This document shows, one piece after another, positions 1 to 7,800 of a DNA stretch of 13,616 nucleotides. Position 1 is the first letter of the stretch; every line of letters begins with the position of its first letter. Origin of the DNA: Candidatus Faecousia faecipullorum (GTDB lineage Bacteria; Bacillota; Clostridia; Oscillospirales; Oscillospiraceae). Position numbers and translations under genes: made by a program. The notes under the pieces are model-generated. The model had not been told where the DNA came from, did no database searches, and worked only from the letters and a program-made list of their open reading frames with translations. The stretch lies in the NCBI GenBank assembly GCA_018710805.1, contig DVJG01000156.1, forward strand, positions 1 to 13,616, written 5' to 3'.

Positions 1-3000
1 CATCGTAGTAATATCCCCGATACCGCAGGGGATTGATCTCAGCCAGGGTTCCGGTGGCGGAAATCACCTTGCCGTAGGGGTCGTACTCGTAGCTGGCTAC
101 GGCATTGCCATCCGAATCCACCAGCTGCACCACATCGCCTTGGAGGTTCGTAATGTAGTAGTAAGTGGTGGTAACGGGAGATTCCGTGCCGACGGTGTGG
201 ATCAGGGCATAAGGGGTCCCATTGGCATCGTAGACAAAGTCCAGAGTGTTGGTTCCGTCGGTTTCCCGCAGCAGCTTGCCGCCGGCGTAAAGGTAGTTGT
301 GGGTCACACCGCCAACGGTCTTGCTGGTTCTGAGACCTTCAAGGTCGTAGGTAAAGTCCACAGCCGTCCCGGTGGAGACTGCACGGGTCAGGTTCCGGCC
401 ATTGCTCCAGGTGAACGCCCAGCGGGTGCCGTTGTAGTAGCTGATGGGGTTGCCGATGGCATCGTAGGTGATGGACTCTCCATCGTAGGCGGTCAGCAGG
501 TCCTTCCAGTCGCCGTCGCTGTAGGTATAAGAGTGACTGGTCGTGCCGTCAGAAGCCGTCAGGATATTACCTACGGTGTCATAGGTGTAGGTATAGGTGG
601 TATCTCCCTGAGCTTTGAGAAGCTGCCCCTGAATATCGTAGGTATAGGTGACAGCGCCATCCCCGGGAGCGGTGTAGGTGGCGATATTGCCCAGGGCATC
701 GTAGGTATAGTCGAAGTGCTGGCCGCTGCCCAGGTCTGGATAGGCCAGCCGGGAGACTTGCAGAGTGGTTTTGCTGTCGGAGATATCCCGGTAGGTGTAG
801 CTGCGGTCGAATGCACCGCCTGTGACCGTGCTGAGCCGCCGCAGACCATCGTAGTTCATGGTCAGGGTATCGCCGCTGGCGGTGGTCATGGTGTTCAGAC
901 TGCCGTCCTGAGAATTATAGGTGTAATTTTCAGAATAAGCGGTACTGCCCATCTGCCAGCTCTGACCGGTCAGTTGGTTGTTTTCATTATAGGTCTGGTG
1001 CGTCCGCAGGACAGAGGCGTTCCCGGTTTTCTCCTCGCTGGAGATTAACCGTCCCAGAGAATCATAGGTGTACAGATAGGTGACAGGGATAGCGCCGCCA
1101 GTTTCCACAACGCTGTGCAGCCGACCTTCACCGTTGTAGGTGTAGGTCATTATCCGGTTATCTGCGAAGGTAACGGTTTTTGTGCGGCCCAGATTGTCAT
1201 AGGTGAAACTGACCTTATCACCGTTGCCATAGGCCTGCTCGCTCAGCAGACCGTTCTGGCTGTTGTAGGTGTAGGTCGCCAGCGTGCGGCCGCCTACTTT
1301 CAGCGTCAGCATATTGCCGAAGCTGTCGTAGGCGAAGTGATAGGTCTGGGCAACATCAGCGTCGTTGGTACGCTCCACGGATGCCAAGTTACCATTATTG
1401 TAAGTATACGAGATATCGGCTACATTTGCAATACCTGTTTCAGTTACTCGGTAACTCTCGTCATAGGAACTGGTGACCACCGTTCCGTTGGCGTCGGTAA
1501 TGGCGGTAGGAAGGGCCATCATCTGGGAATTGACGTTGCTGTAGGCATAGGCGACCTCAGCTCCGGTAGCGTCGGTGACAGAAGTCAGACGATTGCCGCT
1601 TTCGTCGTATTCGGCAGAGGTGGAGATGCTCTTTCCATCGGAACCGGACAGAGTGGTGGAGGTGACATTGCCCACGCCGTCATAGCCCATGGTCTGGGTG
1701 ATCAGGTCGTTGGTGACGGAGGTCAGGCGATGCTTGTAGGTGGTGTCATAGGTGTAGGTATATGTGCCGTTTCCGCCTGTGACTGTTTTAATCAGATTAC
1801 CGCCGCTGTAGGTATTGACATCCTGGTCCAAGCCGGGAGATGTGACGGACACCAGATTGCCGTTCTTATCGTACTTCATGGACTGTGCGGCTTCCCGCAA
1901 CAGAGAAATGTTATCGAAGTAAGCAAAATTCGCATTGCCCTCAAAGGCACAGGTCACACGAATCTTCGATACCGTTTTCTTAGGAGATTTCGGGACTACC
2001 GTCAAGCTGGCAAACTGCCAGGTATTGGACAGTGCCGGATTGAAAGGAACATAGTGTCCCTCGGTGGAGCCATCGGAATAGGTGATGGTCGCACGCAGTC
2101 CGCACTGCTTGCTGGTGTCGTCGGGGTCATCCAAATCCGTATCATCATCCGGAACGGCGTTGGCGTATACCCATCCGGACAGAACATAGGTCTGTGTACC
2201 CGGCAGATTCAAGAGAACATCCTGATAAGCGTTTGTGGAGTTGCTTTCGGGGTCGCCAGTGACCTTCAGGGAGGCGGAGGAGGATGCAGCGCCTCTGGAG
2301 GTGCTGAGCCGTGCGTTGGTTCCCATTGTCCAGTAATCAACGGACATCTGCATGCCGCCGTTTTCAATCATATTATGGCTGGAAGGGGCTTCTGCCTGTT
2401 CCAGCTGGAAATCGTCGGCGTAGAAGGTGCCGATAGCGCCATCGTTATGAACGGAAAGGGTATGTGCGCCGTCGGTTTCGGCGGTAAAGGAAACGCTGAC
2501 TCGCACCCACCCGCCATCCACGACTTCTGCCGTCGTGTAATTTACGGGCTGACCGCTCCAACTGCTGTCACCTTTACTGACTTTCAGATAAATACCGTCC
2601 CCTTCAAAACTAGAGACATCACTTGTGTTCACAAAGCCGGAGAAGGTGTAGGTCTTGCCAGCAGTCAAGGATTCAGAAGAGGTCTGTGCAGACTGGGTAC
2701 CATCACTGCTCAGCGTGCCCTGAATGGAATGGCTGCCGGTTCTGGGTTTAGAGCCAGAGATACTGACGCCGTTCGTCGTCCAAGCGGAGCTGCTGAATTC
2801 CAGACTGGTATCTCGCATCAACTGCTGTCCGGCCAGGCCAATGGAAGCGGAGCGCACTGTTCGGTTGTTATCCTTGGCGGTACTGCTGGTACCGCTGTAA
2901 GCGGCGTTGGTTGCGCCAAGAATAGCGCCGGAATTGTCTGTCGTGTAAGCGTTAGCAGTACGCCCGGCATAGTCGAAGAGATAATGCGTCAAAATATCAT

Positions 3001-5929
3001 CACTGGTGCCGGAAGTGCGATCTGCACCATAGTCCCGATAAGTGGTCTGGCTGTGGTTGGGATAGCTTATGGCTACATGAGCGCCTGTATTGGAGTTCGC
3101 AATTTCCTGGTATGACGAGACTTTACCATTTGCGTAGGTAAATGCAAGTCCATAGCCACTTTCGGAATCGGTCATATTGGTCAGACGGTATCCGCTGTAG
3201 GAATAAGACGCAATGGTCCTATTGTTCTTCTGGATAGATGTGAGATTCGAGCCGGAGTAGGTGAAGGTGTAGGTGTTTCCGGCATAATCTTCAACGCTTA
3301 CCAGATTGTTTGTGTCGTAGGTAAAACTTGCAATTTCGATCGTACTCTGTCCGTTATTCTTTTGGGTAATCGACGAGAGCTTGCCGTTGCTGTAGGCAAT
3401 GTTTATTTTGTTATCATCAGGATCCTTAATGGATGTCAGATAATTGTCGGTAAAGGTCCACTCATTGCCCTTATCATCGGACATTTTGTAGGCATTGGTT
3501 CCAGTATTTTTAATTTTCAAGCCAAGTCCGTCTTCGTCATAGAAGTAATTTTCATTCTTACTGGAATCTTTTACAAAGTAGTGGACAGTACCGTCACCGT
3601 CGGTGTATTTCAAGTAATCGATGTAAGAAATCGTTTCCGGCACTATTTTCTGGATGCAGTCCAGCGTCCAGCCGGAACCTACGTTCATACTTAGTCCGAG
3701 TTTGTTGGGCGGCTGGTAATCCGTTCCAGAGGCAATGGAGAAATAGTCGGAGTTGTAAATCAGGTTGAGGGAGAAAGGATTGGCAGAAGAGGCATAACTC
3801 AGCAGCTCTTTCCCGATTTTCAACTGGCCTGTGGCATCGGCAATGTAGGCAGTACCAGCATTGGCTGCGCCAAGGGTATTGTAGGTATAGTACGGCTCGA
3901 TGCCTGTATTGTTGCGGTAGGAAACGGTCAGAATGGGGGGAATGGAACCGGCGTAGGCATAGAAGGTGGCGGACGCAAAGTAGTAATAGGTATCGATCGC
4001 ATCCTCATTCATCATAGCCAGACAAATTGTGGTGTTGCTGGTTTTTTCCTGATACCATTTCTTGACCAGTTCGGTCATATTCCAAGTCAGATACTCTTTG
4101 CCAGCTCGGCCAAAGGCAAAGTCGATGGCATTTGTGGTATCATACGAGGGCATGGCATTACGCCAGGTCATAGCAGCCAGCCAGTTATAGTAGCTGGAAT
4201 ACTTGGAGGGCTTATCGCTGGTCACCTCGTATGCGCCGATGGGAAACTGCTCGCAGTAACGCTGTACATACTGGAATTTGTATAGGCTCAGGCTGGCGTC
4301 AACGACCTCGGAACCGCTGGGAATGTCTGGCATATCGTTGAAGTGCATGAAAATGCGGTATCTGCCATCGTTGGTGGTACTGTAGGGCTGTGCACCGACA
4401 TACAGATATTGCCGCCCTAGAGTGGTATCGTTGGGGGCTGCTTCCATGGTATAGACGGAATAGATATCATCCAGAGCGGAGCCACAGGCGATTGCAATGG
4501 TCGGGTCAATCATGACGGGAAACGCACGTTCTTCATCATTGATCCAGTCAGCATCTGCGGAAACGGTCAGAATCGTACCTTGGGTGGTATCCGTCAAAGA
4601 AAAGTAAACATCCGGTGAGAGAACGCCTGCGCTGTCCTCCATGTATGGAATCGGAATTTCGTAGATTTCCGTGCCATCTCCGTCCATAAGGGAGACAGAA
4701 CCGTCCTCGTTCAATTCGGCAGTCAAACCATTCAGCTCAAGCAAGAAGTCATACCGATAAGAGGTCTGTGGCTGATTTACGACGATTTGCTCTTTGATGT
4801 TATAGCCGAAGGTGGTGTACATTAGGTCGATGCCAGGAAAGACATTTTTGTACAGCAGGGAAGATTGCAGATTTTCGGGGATGATATCGTTTACATCCCA
4901 AGCAAAGTCGTCCTGCAGGTTCAGCATAGTGGGAACATCATTAACGATTTCGGCGGATGCTTCCCGGTCATAGACAATGTTGTCAATGGGCGTTTCTTCT
5001 GTGTCAGTGGTTGACTCTTCCGGAACGGTTTCTGGAACTGTTTCAACGGGAGCAGTTTCTTCCGAAATGGATTCGGTTGGGGGTTCTTCTTCCGTGGCTT
5101 CCGGAATGGTTTCTTCCGTTGCCTCTTCAGGGACATCCTCCGTCACGGTTTCTTCGTCGGATTCTTCTGAGAAAGTATCCATATTCGTTTCGTCAGATAG
5201 AATTTCGGCGCTTTCGTCCTCAGAAGGAAGCTCGGAAACGGTGTCAAAAGCGGAGTTCTCGGAAGAAGTCTCCTCTAGAATTTCCGTTGCTTGAGTTTCC
5301 TCAGTTGTGGGTTCAGAAACCGTTTCTTCGACAGGGGGTTCCTCGTACTCCGGAACGGTTTCCACGGCAATAGTTTCTTCCGTAGGCGGAATTGTGGTCT
5401 CCTCAGTCTCGTCCGGTTCGGTGGTTTCGTCAGGGAGTTCTTCTGTTCCGTCCAGCTCTGCATCGCCCTCATTGGCCATCATCTGCATGGCCTGGGTAGT
5501 GTCCAGCAGGACCATGGAGACAGAGCGGTTCCCTTTCGCAGTGGTAAAGAGGGTGCCATCACTCAAAGAGCCGGAAAATGCGACCGAAGTATCAGCGTTG
5601 TCTATCCGGTAGGTATTGGTGCTTTCTTCCCGGATAAGGCTGTTATCGATGTCCTGCCAATCCCCATCTTCGTCTGCATAGTGGATGGGCAGGCCATAGG
5701 CAACGGCTACAAAGCTACCGTCGGAAAGTCGGAAATGCTTTGTGTCTTCCTGACGAAGGCTGCCTACCTCGCCAAGAACGCTGACGGGTACGCTAGCGTA
5801 CGCTTCGTTGACCACATCAGCCTCTTGGTCTGTGTCGAGTTCCTGCGCCAGAACATGCATTGGCAACATGTTAAATAACAGGGCAACTGTCAGAATGATG
5901 CTGCATAGGCACAATAGATGTTTACGCAT
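1..5929 (-). CDS. Secreted RHS/YD-repeat protein (WapA-like, polymorphic-toxin architecture), C-terminus beyond the window
   Basis: The frame is open from ATG 5929 to the left edge (1976 codons). Residues 1-28 form a signal peptide ending VLA before QE, so the protein is exported. An N-terminal module (about 40-150) reads FVAVAYGLPIHYADEDGDWQ, as in other secreted RHS proteins. A Glu/Thr/Pro-rich linker follows (about 152-315), and the module resumes near 335-460 (YKNVFPGIDL). Residues 488-672 resemble the DNRLRE domain. YD repeats begin near 860. Two jelly-roll carbohydrate-binding-like domains occupy about 1040-1180 and 1187-1345, and roughly 20 YxxxG-type repeats run to the edge. The last residues in view, NPLRYRGYYYD, are the conserved RHS core signature that precedes the variable C-terminal domain, so the tip (often a toxin, followed by an immunity gene) lies off the left edge. 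The start is fixed by a near-perfect ribosome binding site. The gene is monocistronic in this view, as a terminator lies upstream. Toxin function is family inference only. Confidence 0.93.
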   Translation of the reverse strand, partial: MRKHLLCLCSIILTVALLFNMLPMHVLAQELDTDQEADVVNEAYASVPVSVLGEVGSLRQEDTKHFRLSDGSFVAVAYGLPIHYADEDGDWQDIDNSLIREESTNTYRIDNADTSVAFSGSLSDGTLFTTAKGNRSVSMVLLDTTQAMQMMANEGDAELDGTEELPDETTEPDETEETTIPPTEETIAVETVPEYEEPPVEETVSEPTTEETQATEILEETSSENSAFDTVSELPSEDESAEILSDETNMDTFSEESDEETVTEDVPEEATEETIPEATEEEPPTESISEETAPVETVPETVPEESTTDTEETPIDNIVYDREASAEIVNDVPTMLNLQDDFAWDVNDIIPENLQSSLLYKNVFPGIDLMYTTFGYNIKEQIVVNQPQTSYRYDFLLELNGLTAELNEDGSVSLMDGDGTEIYEIPIPYMEDSAGVLSPDVYFSLTDTTQGTILTVSADADWINDEERAFPVMIDPTIAIACGSALDDIYSVYTMEAAPNDTTLGRQYLYVGAQPYSTTNDGRYRIFMHFNDMPDIPSGSEVVDASLSLYKFQYVQRYCEQFPIGAYEVTSDKPSKYSSYYNWLAAMTWRNAMPSYDTTNAIDFAFGRAGKEYLTWNMTELVKKWYQEKTSNTTICLAMMNEDAIDTYYYFASATFYAYAGSIPPILTVSYRNNTGIEPYYTYNTLGAANAGTAYIADATGQLKIGKELLSYASSANPFSLNLIYNSDYFSIASGTDYQPPNKLGLSMNVGSGWTLDCIQKIVPETISYIDYLKYTDGDGTVHYFVKDSSKNENYFYDEDGLGLKIKNTGTNAYKMSDDKGNEWTFTDNYLTSIKDPDDNKINIAYSNGKLSSITQKNNGQSTIEIASFTYDTNNLVSVEDYAGNTYTFTYSGSNLTSIQKNNRTIASYSYSGYRLTNMTDSESGYGLAFTYANGKVSSYQEIANSNTGAHVAISYPNHSQTTYRDYGADRTSGTSDDILTHYLFDYAGRTANAYTTDNSGAILGATNAAYSGTSSTAKDNNRTVRSASIGLAGQQLMRDTSLEFSSSAWTTNGVSISGSKPRTGSHSIQGTLSSDGTQSAQTSSESLTAGKTYTFSGFVNTSDVSSFEGDGIYLKVSKGDSSWSGQPVNYTTAEVVDGGWVRVSVSFTAETDGAHTLSVHNDGAIGTFYADDFQLEQAEAPSSHNMIENGGMQMSVDYWTMGTNARLSTSRGAASSSASLKVTGDPESNSTNAYQDVLLNLPGTQTYVLSGWVYANAVPDDDTDLDDPDDTSKQCGLRATITYSDGSTEGHYVPFNPALSNTWQFASLTVVPKSPKKTVSKIRVTCAFEGNANFAYFDNISLLREAAQSMKYDKNGNLVSVTSPGLDQDVNTYSGGNLIKTVTGGNGTYTYTYDTTYKHRLTSVTNDLITQTMGYDGVGNVTSTTLSGSDGKSISTSAEYDESGNRLTSVTDATGAEVAYAYSNVNSQMMALPTAITDANGTVVTSSYDESYRVTETGIANVADISYTYNNGNLASVERTNDADVAQTYHFAYDSFGNMLTLKVGGRTLATYTYNSQNGLLSEQAYGNGDKVSFTYDNLGRTKTVTFADNRIMTYTYNGEGRLHSVVETGGAIPVTYLYTYDSLGRLISSEEKTGNASVLRTHQTYNENNQLTGQSWQMGSTAYSENYTYNSQDGSLNTMTTASGDTLTMNYDGLRRLSTVTGGAFDRSYTYRDISDSKTTLQVSRLAYPDLGSGQHFDYTYDALGNIATYTAPGDGAVTYTYDIQGQLLKAQGDTTYTYTYDTVGNILTASDGTTSHSYTYSDGDWKDLLTAYDGESITYDAIGNPISYYNGTRWAFTWSNGRNLTRAVSTGTAVDFTYDLEGLRTSKTVGGVTHNYLYAGGKLLRETDGTNTLDFVYDANGTPYALIHTVGTESPVTTTYYYITNLQGDVVQLVDSDGNAVASYEYDPYGKVISATGTLAEINPLRYRGYYYD
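4985..5475 (-). repeat. Low-complexity Glu/Thr-rich coding repeat inside the RHS gene
   Basis: About 165 codons (residues near 152-315 of the RHS protein) encode irregular repeats such as EETVPE, EETVSE, EEATEET and ETVPETVPEE. The DNA shows recurring ttcttccgtnnc/ggaacggtttc-type units on the plus strand. Such an acidic stretch is expected to be extended and unstructured. It interrupts the N-terminal module, whose two parts normally follow each other more closely in related proteins. Units differ in length and spacing, so it is a degenerate rather than exact tandem array, but it could still vary in length between strains. Confidence 0.75.
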
Positions 5930-5937
5930 GGACTTGT

Positions 5938-5945
5938 CCTCCTTT
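5938..5945 (-). promoter_or_regulatory. Ribosome binding site of the RHS gene
   Basis: On the minus strand this reads AAAGGAGG, eight bases before ATG 5929. It is a near-consensus Firmicutes Shine-Dalgarno site and fixes the start codon of the RHS protein ahead of its signal peptide. Confidence 0.85.
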
Positions 5946-6092
5946 GTATCCTCTTGATGATTCCGTCCTAGAGAGAATTTAGGACAGAAGGATGGAAATT
6001 TTCCCATCTGTCAAGTAAGACCAAAAAACGACAAATTTTGCAACAGTGCAGAGTCCACCAAAATATCGCATGGTTTTTGGTAATAATGGGAT
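5946..6092 (-). other. Leader region of the RHS gene, no gene seen
   Basis: This AT-rich gap must hold the RHS promoter, since a minus-strand terminator lies just upstream. A perfect TTGACA occurs on the minus strand at 6009-6014, but no good -10 hexamer lies 16-18 bases beyond it. Just downstream are an imperfect palindrome, GATGG-N7-CCCATC on the plus strand at about 5991-6008, and a 6-bp hairpin at 5965-5970/5980-5985 (gtccta/taggac). These could be operator or leader structures. I cannot name a regulator. Confidence 0.3.
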
Positions 6093-6129
6093 AAGAAAAG
6101 ACTGCGATTCACAAACATGAATCGCAGTC
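6093..6129 (-). terminator. Rho-independent terminator, minus strand
   Basis: A perfect 12-bp stem (6100-6111 with 6118-6129, gactgcgattca/tgaatcgcagtc) encloses a 6-base loop. On the minus strand it is followed directly by TTTTCTT (6099-6093). The plus-strand side has no T-tract, so it acts on leftward transcripts. It begins about 45 bases after the stop of the small ORF at 6174-6494 and separates anything upstream from the RHS gene. Confidence 0.85.
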
Positions 6130-6173
6130 ACCAAGTGCTAAAAACCGAGACCTTTGAATTTTTTTGGTTTATA

Positions 6174-6494
6174 CTACTGAGAAATGATTTCCCAGAATCT
6201 CTCAATCTGGAACATTCCATCTTCTTGGAAAAGATATTCGCCCGCTTTTTTCAAGGCAGAAATGCAGAGGGCTATTTGGTCTTCTCTGCTTCCGGAACAG
6301 AAAGCGGCATAGTCTACTTGGATGCGAATATCTGCTTCGGTGCCTGCACGGGAAATACGGAATCGTTTCTTCCCAAAACAAGCCGAAATAAGCTGCTGAG
6401 ACATACAAATGAGGATGATGCCGATTTGGACAAAAGTTCTGGAAACGGGCACCTGCCTGGCGGCCATATTTAGACGCAGTTCGATGGGGCTCAA
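6174..6494 (-). CDS. Small hypothetical protein, possibly a remnant
   Basis: This is an unrecognised ORF of up to 106 residues with a TTG as its first possible start. A later in-frame ATG (MAARQVPVSR) has no ribosome binding site. The frame remains open upstream to a TAA near 6550 without a good start, which suggests either a weakly started gene or the 3' part of a decayed one. The middle (about residues 15-40) is hydrophobic and Cys-rich. The rest reads like a folded protein: KKRFRISRAGTEADIRIQVD, then a likely helix (REDQIALCISALKKAGEYLF). A strong terminator lies 45 bases after the stop in the same direction, which supports past or present expression. An overlapping plus-strand ORF has no comparable support. 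Position upstream of the RHS gene argues against its being the cognate immunity protein. Confidence 0.35.
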   Translation of the reverse strand: MSPIELRLNMAARQVPVSRTFVQIGIILICMSQQLISACFGKKRFRISRAGTEADIRIQVDYAAFCSGSREDQIALCISALKKAGEYLFQEDGMFQIERFWEIISQ

Positions 6495-6845
6495 GATTTC
6501 TATGGGCCTTTTAGGGTGAAAATGTGTGAAAATTACACAATTTTATTGAGCGTACTGTAATTCAATGAACGGATTATTTCTAACATATTGACTACATTCT
6601 TCCGTATTTTTCCACCGTATATTTTTCTGTTCCCAGTATTTTTTAAGCAAGCCTCTCAGGTGGGCATCAATAATGCATAGATGCCTGTAAAGTGCAGATG
6701 TAGCTGAGAAAAGCCCTTCAAGTGTGCTGGCCCCGAAAGGGGCCAGCACAGTCCCTCAGAGAGCGACAAATTACGAAAACCAGGTTGCTTCTTACGCTGA
6801 AGCCTGAGACATTTGTGTGACAAAAATTTGAAAGCGAGGTCAAAG
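6495..6845. other. Gap of about 350 bases without a convincing gene
   Basis: Short ORFs on both strands here lack ribosome binding sites and family resemblance. The stretch holds an imperfect palindrome at 6519-6544 (aaaatgtgt ... acacaatttt), an AT-rich part from about 6540 to 6650, and a strong 12-bp hairpin at 6723-6750. Nothing resembling a complete transposase or tRNA is visible. It probably carries the promoter of the tnpV-like gene and one edge of that element, but I could not find a paired -35/-10. Confidence 0.4.
6723..6750. repeat. Perfect 12-bp hairpin with GAAA loop
   Basis: 6723-6734 (tgtgctggcccc) pairs perfectly with 6739-6750 (ggggccagcaca) around a GAAA loop, a very stable GNRA-type tetraloop in RNA. 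No T-tract follows on either strand, so it is not a standard terminator. It lies about 95 bases before the tnpV-like start and could be an untranslated-region structure or an element end. Confidence 0.75.
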
Positions 6846-7225
6846 ATGATGCCAGTACATTCAGAAACCTTAATCAATTACATCCAGGTCGGAGACTATT
6901 TTATCCCAGCCCTTATCCTCCCCCGTCTCTCCAAGCCCATCGGGAAATGGGGGCGGCTCTACCGGGACTTCCTGAAAACCTACATCTGGTTCGCTACAAC
7001 ACCCTGATTCTCAACGGACAGCTGTGGGATCTCCTGGCTCAGGTCAACGAGCAGGCCCAGGACCGTCTGGACAGAACGATCCGCGAAATGGCAGCAACGG
7101 AGGCTGTCACAGAGGAGCTGAAAGCCGCCGATCCCATGGCCTGGGTCGGAGCCATGAACAACATCCGCAGCCGTGCCAAGGAGATTGTTCTTCAGGAGCT
7201 AATCTGGGAGGAAGAAACAAAATGA
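6846..7225 (+). pseudogene. tnpV: Frameshifted tnpV-like gene (transposon-encoded protein TnpV family)
   Basis: The first frame starts at ATG 6846, seven bases after a GAGG ribosome binding site, and encodes a TnpV-type N-terminus (YIQVGDYFIPALILPRLSKP, then IGKWGRLYRDFLKTY). That frame stops at 7005-7007. The family-like sequence continues in the -1 frame (HLVRYNTLILNGQLWDLLAQ, then VTEELKAADPMAWVGAMNNI and RSRAKEIVLQELIW) to the TGA at 7223-7225. The switch falls at about 6974-6984 and fits loss of one base near tac(c)atctgg. The joined product would be about 125 residues, the usual TnpV size. TnpV was named from Tn4451-like elements and has been likened to excisionases; its role is poorly known. 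The end overlaps the next gene by ATGA. Programmed frameshifting or a sequencing error are the alternatives to a true pseudogene. Confidence 0.8.
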
Positions 7226-7485
7226 ACGTGTTGGAAGAATTGTGGTACGGCAACCTGGATCCCAGCGAGTTCGATTCTTCATCCAGCAAGGAATACAAGG
7301 AACTGCTGCATCTGGTTTCCCGCAACGAGGAAAAGCTTCTGTCTACCATGACGAAGGAACAGAAGGAATTGTTCTCCAGGTATTCTGATTGCGTCCGGGA
7401 ATTTCAGTCCCTTGCGGAATGCCTGCTGTTTCAGGATAGCTTTAAGCTGGGAGCCAAGATGATGGCGGAGGTTTTGAAAGAATAA
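7222..7485 (+). CDS. DUF6809-like small protein
   Basis: An 87-residue acidic, probably all-helical protein that I match by eye to the DUF6809 family. It opens MNVLEELWYGNLDPSE and ends with the typical FKLGAKMMAEVL. No catalytic motif is visible and the function is unknown. ATG 7222 overlaps the TGA of the tnpV-like frame (ATGA), with GGAGG at 7207-7211 as the ribosome binding site, so the two were translationally coupled. It is followed by a terminator about 75 bases after the stop. Proteins of this kind are frequent in mobile regions of gut Clostridia. The frame is intact although its partner is broken. Confidence 0.75.
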   Translation: MNVLEELWYGNLDPSEFDSSSSKEYKELLHLVSRNEEKLLSTMTKEQKELFSRYSDCVREFQSLAECLLFQDSFKLGAKMMAEVLKE

Positions 7486-7558
7486 ACCTAGAGTTAAATC
7501 CTTCGATTAAATGCATTTCTCAGGGAAAGGTACGCACTAAAAACACCATAGCGTTATA

Positions 7559-7591
7559 GCCTAGTTCGGTTTTGTGCTGAACTGGGCTTTT
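7559..7591 (+). terminator. Rho-independent terminator after the tnpV-like/DUF6809 pair
   Basis: A 9-bp stem with one G-U pair (gcctagttc 7559-7567, gaactgggc 7579-7587) and an 11-base loop is followed by TTTT at 7588-7591. It reads in the direction of the two genes and ends their transcription unit. Confidence 0.75.
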
Positions 7592-7634
7592 ATCGCCAAA
7601 TACCAGTGCAGCTTTGATCTATGTTCTCTGAGAC

Positions 7635-7696
7635 GATGAGAATTTGCACTCGAACTTTTTTCGCTTGCGAACAAGGTCCGAATAATAATTCTCATC
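7635..7696. repeat. 10-bp inverted repeat enclosing a small hairpin, between the mobile remnant and hsdR
   Basis: gatgagaatt at 7635-7644 is repeated inverted as aattctcatc at 7687-7696. Inside lies a second short palindrome (ttcgc-tt-gcgaa, near 7669-7680) next to a T-run. No T-tract follows the outer stem on the minus strand, so it is a poor terminator for hsdR, whose stop is at 7801. It may be an element end or recombination site. The rest of 7592-7800 shows nothing else that I can support. Confidence 0.5.
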
Positions 7697-7800
7697 CCTT
7701 ATTAGTATCATCGGCCAAAAGAAATTCAGAAATTGTTTATACCACAAAAAGTTCTCAGCTATTCCATATTCAATTTAATTAGTACGCTACAAGTTTCCCA

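Noticed and set aside
1115..3115. Long plus-strand ORF (666 codons) and the similar ORF at 140-1048
   Set aside because: Both lie antisense to the RHS gene. Their Val/Gly/Ile-rich, repetitive composition reflects reading YD-repeat codons in reverse. No family resemblance or ribosome binding site.
4957..5878. Several plus- and minus-strand ORFs over the Glu/Thr-rich segment
   Set aside because: Low-complexity Ser/Val, Leu/Arg/Pro or Lys/Arg/Pro shadows of the acidic repeat in other frames.
5986..6014. TTGACA at 6009-6014 as a full promoter for the RHS gene
   Set aside because: Hexamers 16-18 bases downstream (such as CCTTCT) do not resemble TATAAT, so it is noted only as a possible part of the leader.
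7635..7696. tRNA gene on the minus strand, suggested by a 7-bp acceptor-like stem and GTTCGAG
   Set aside because: Only 62 bases, with no matching T-stem, D-arm or anticodon arm.
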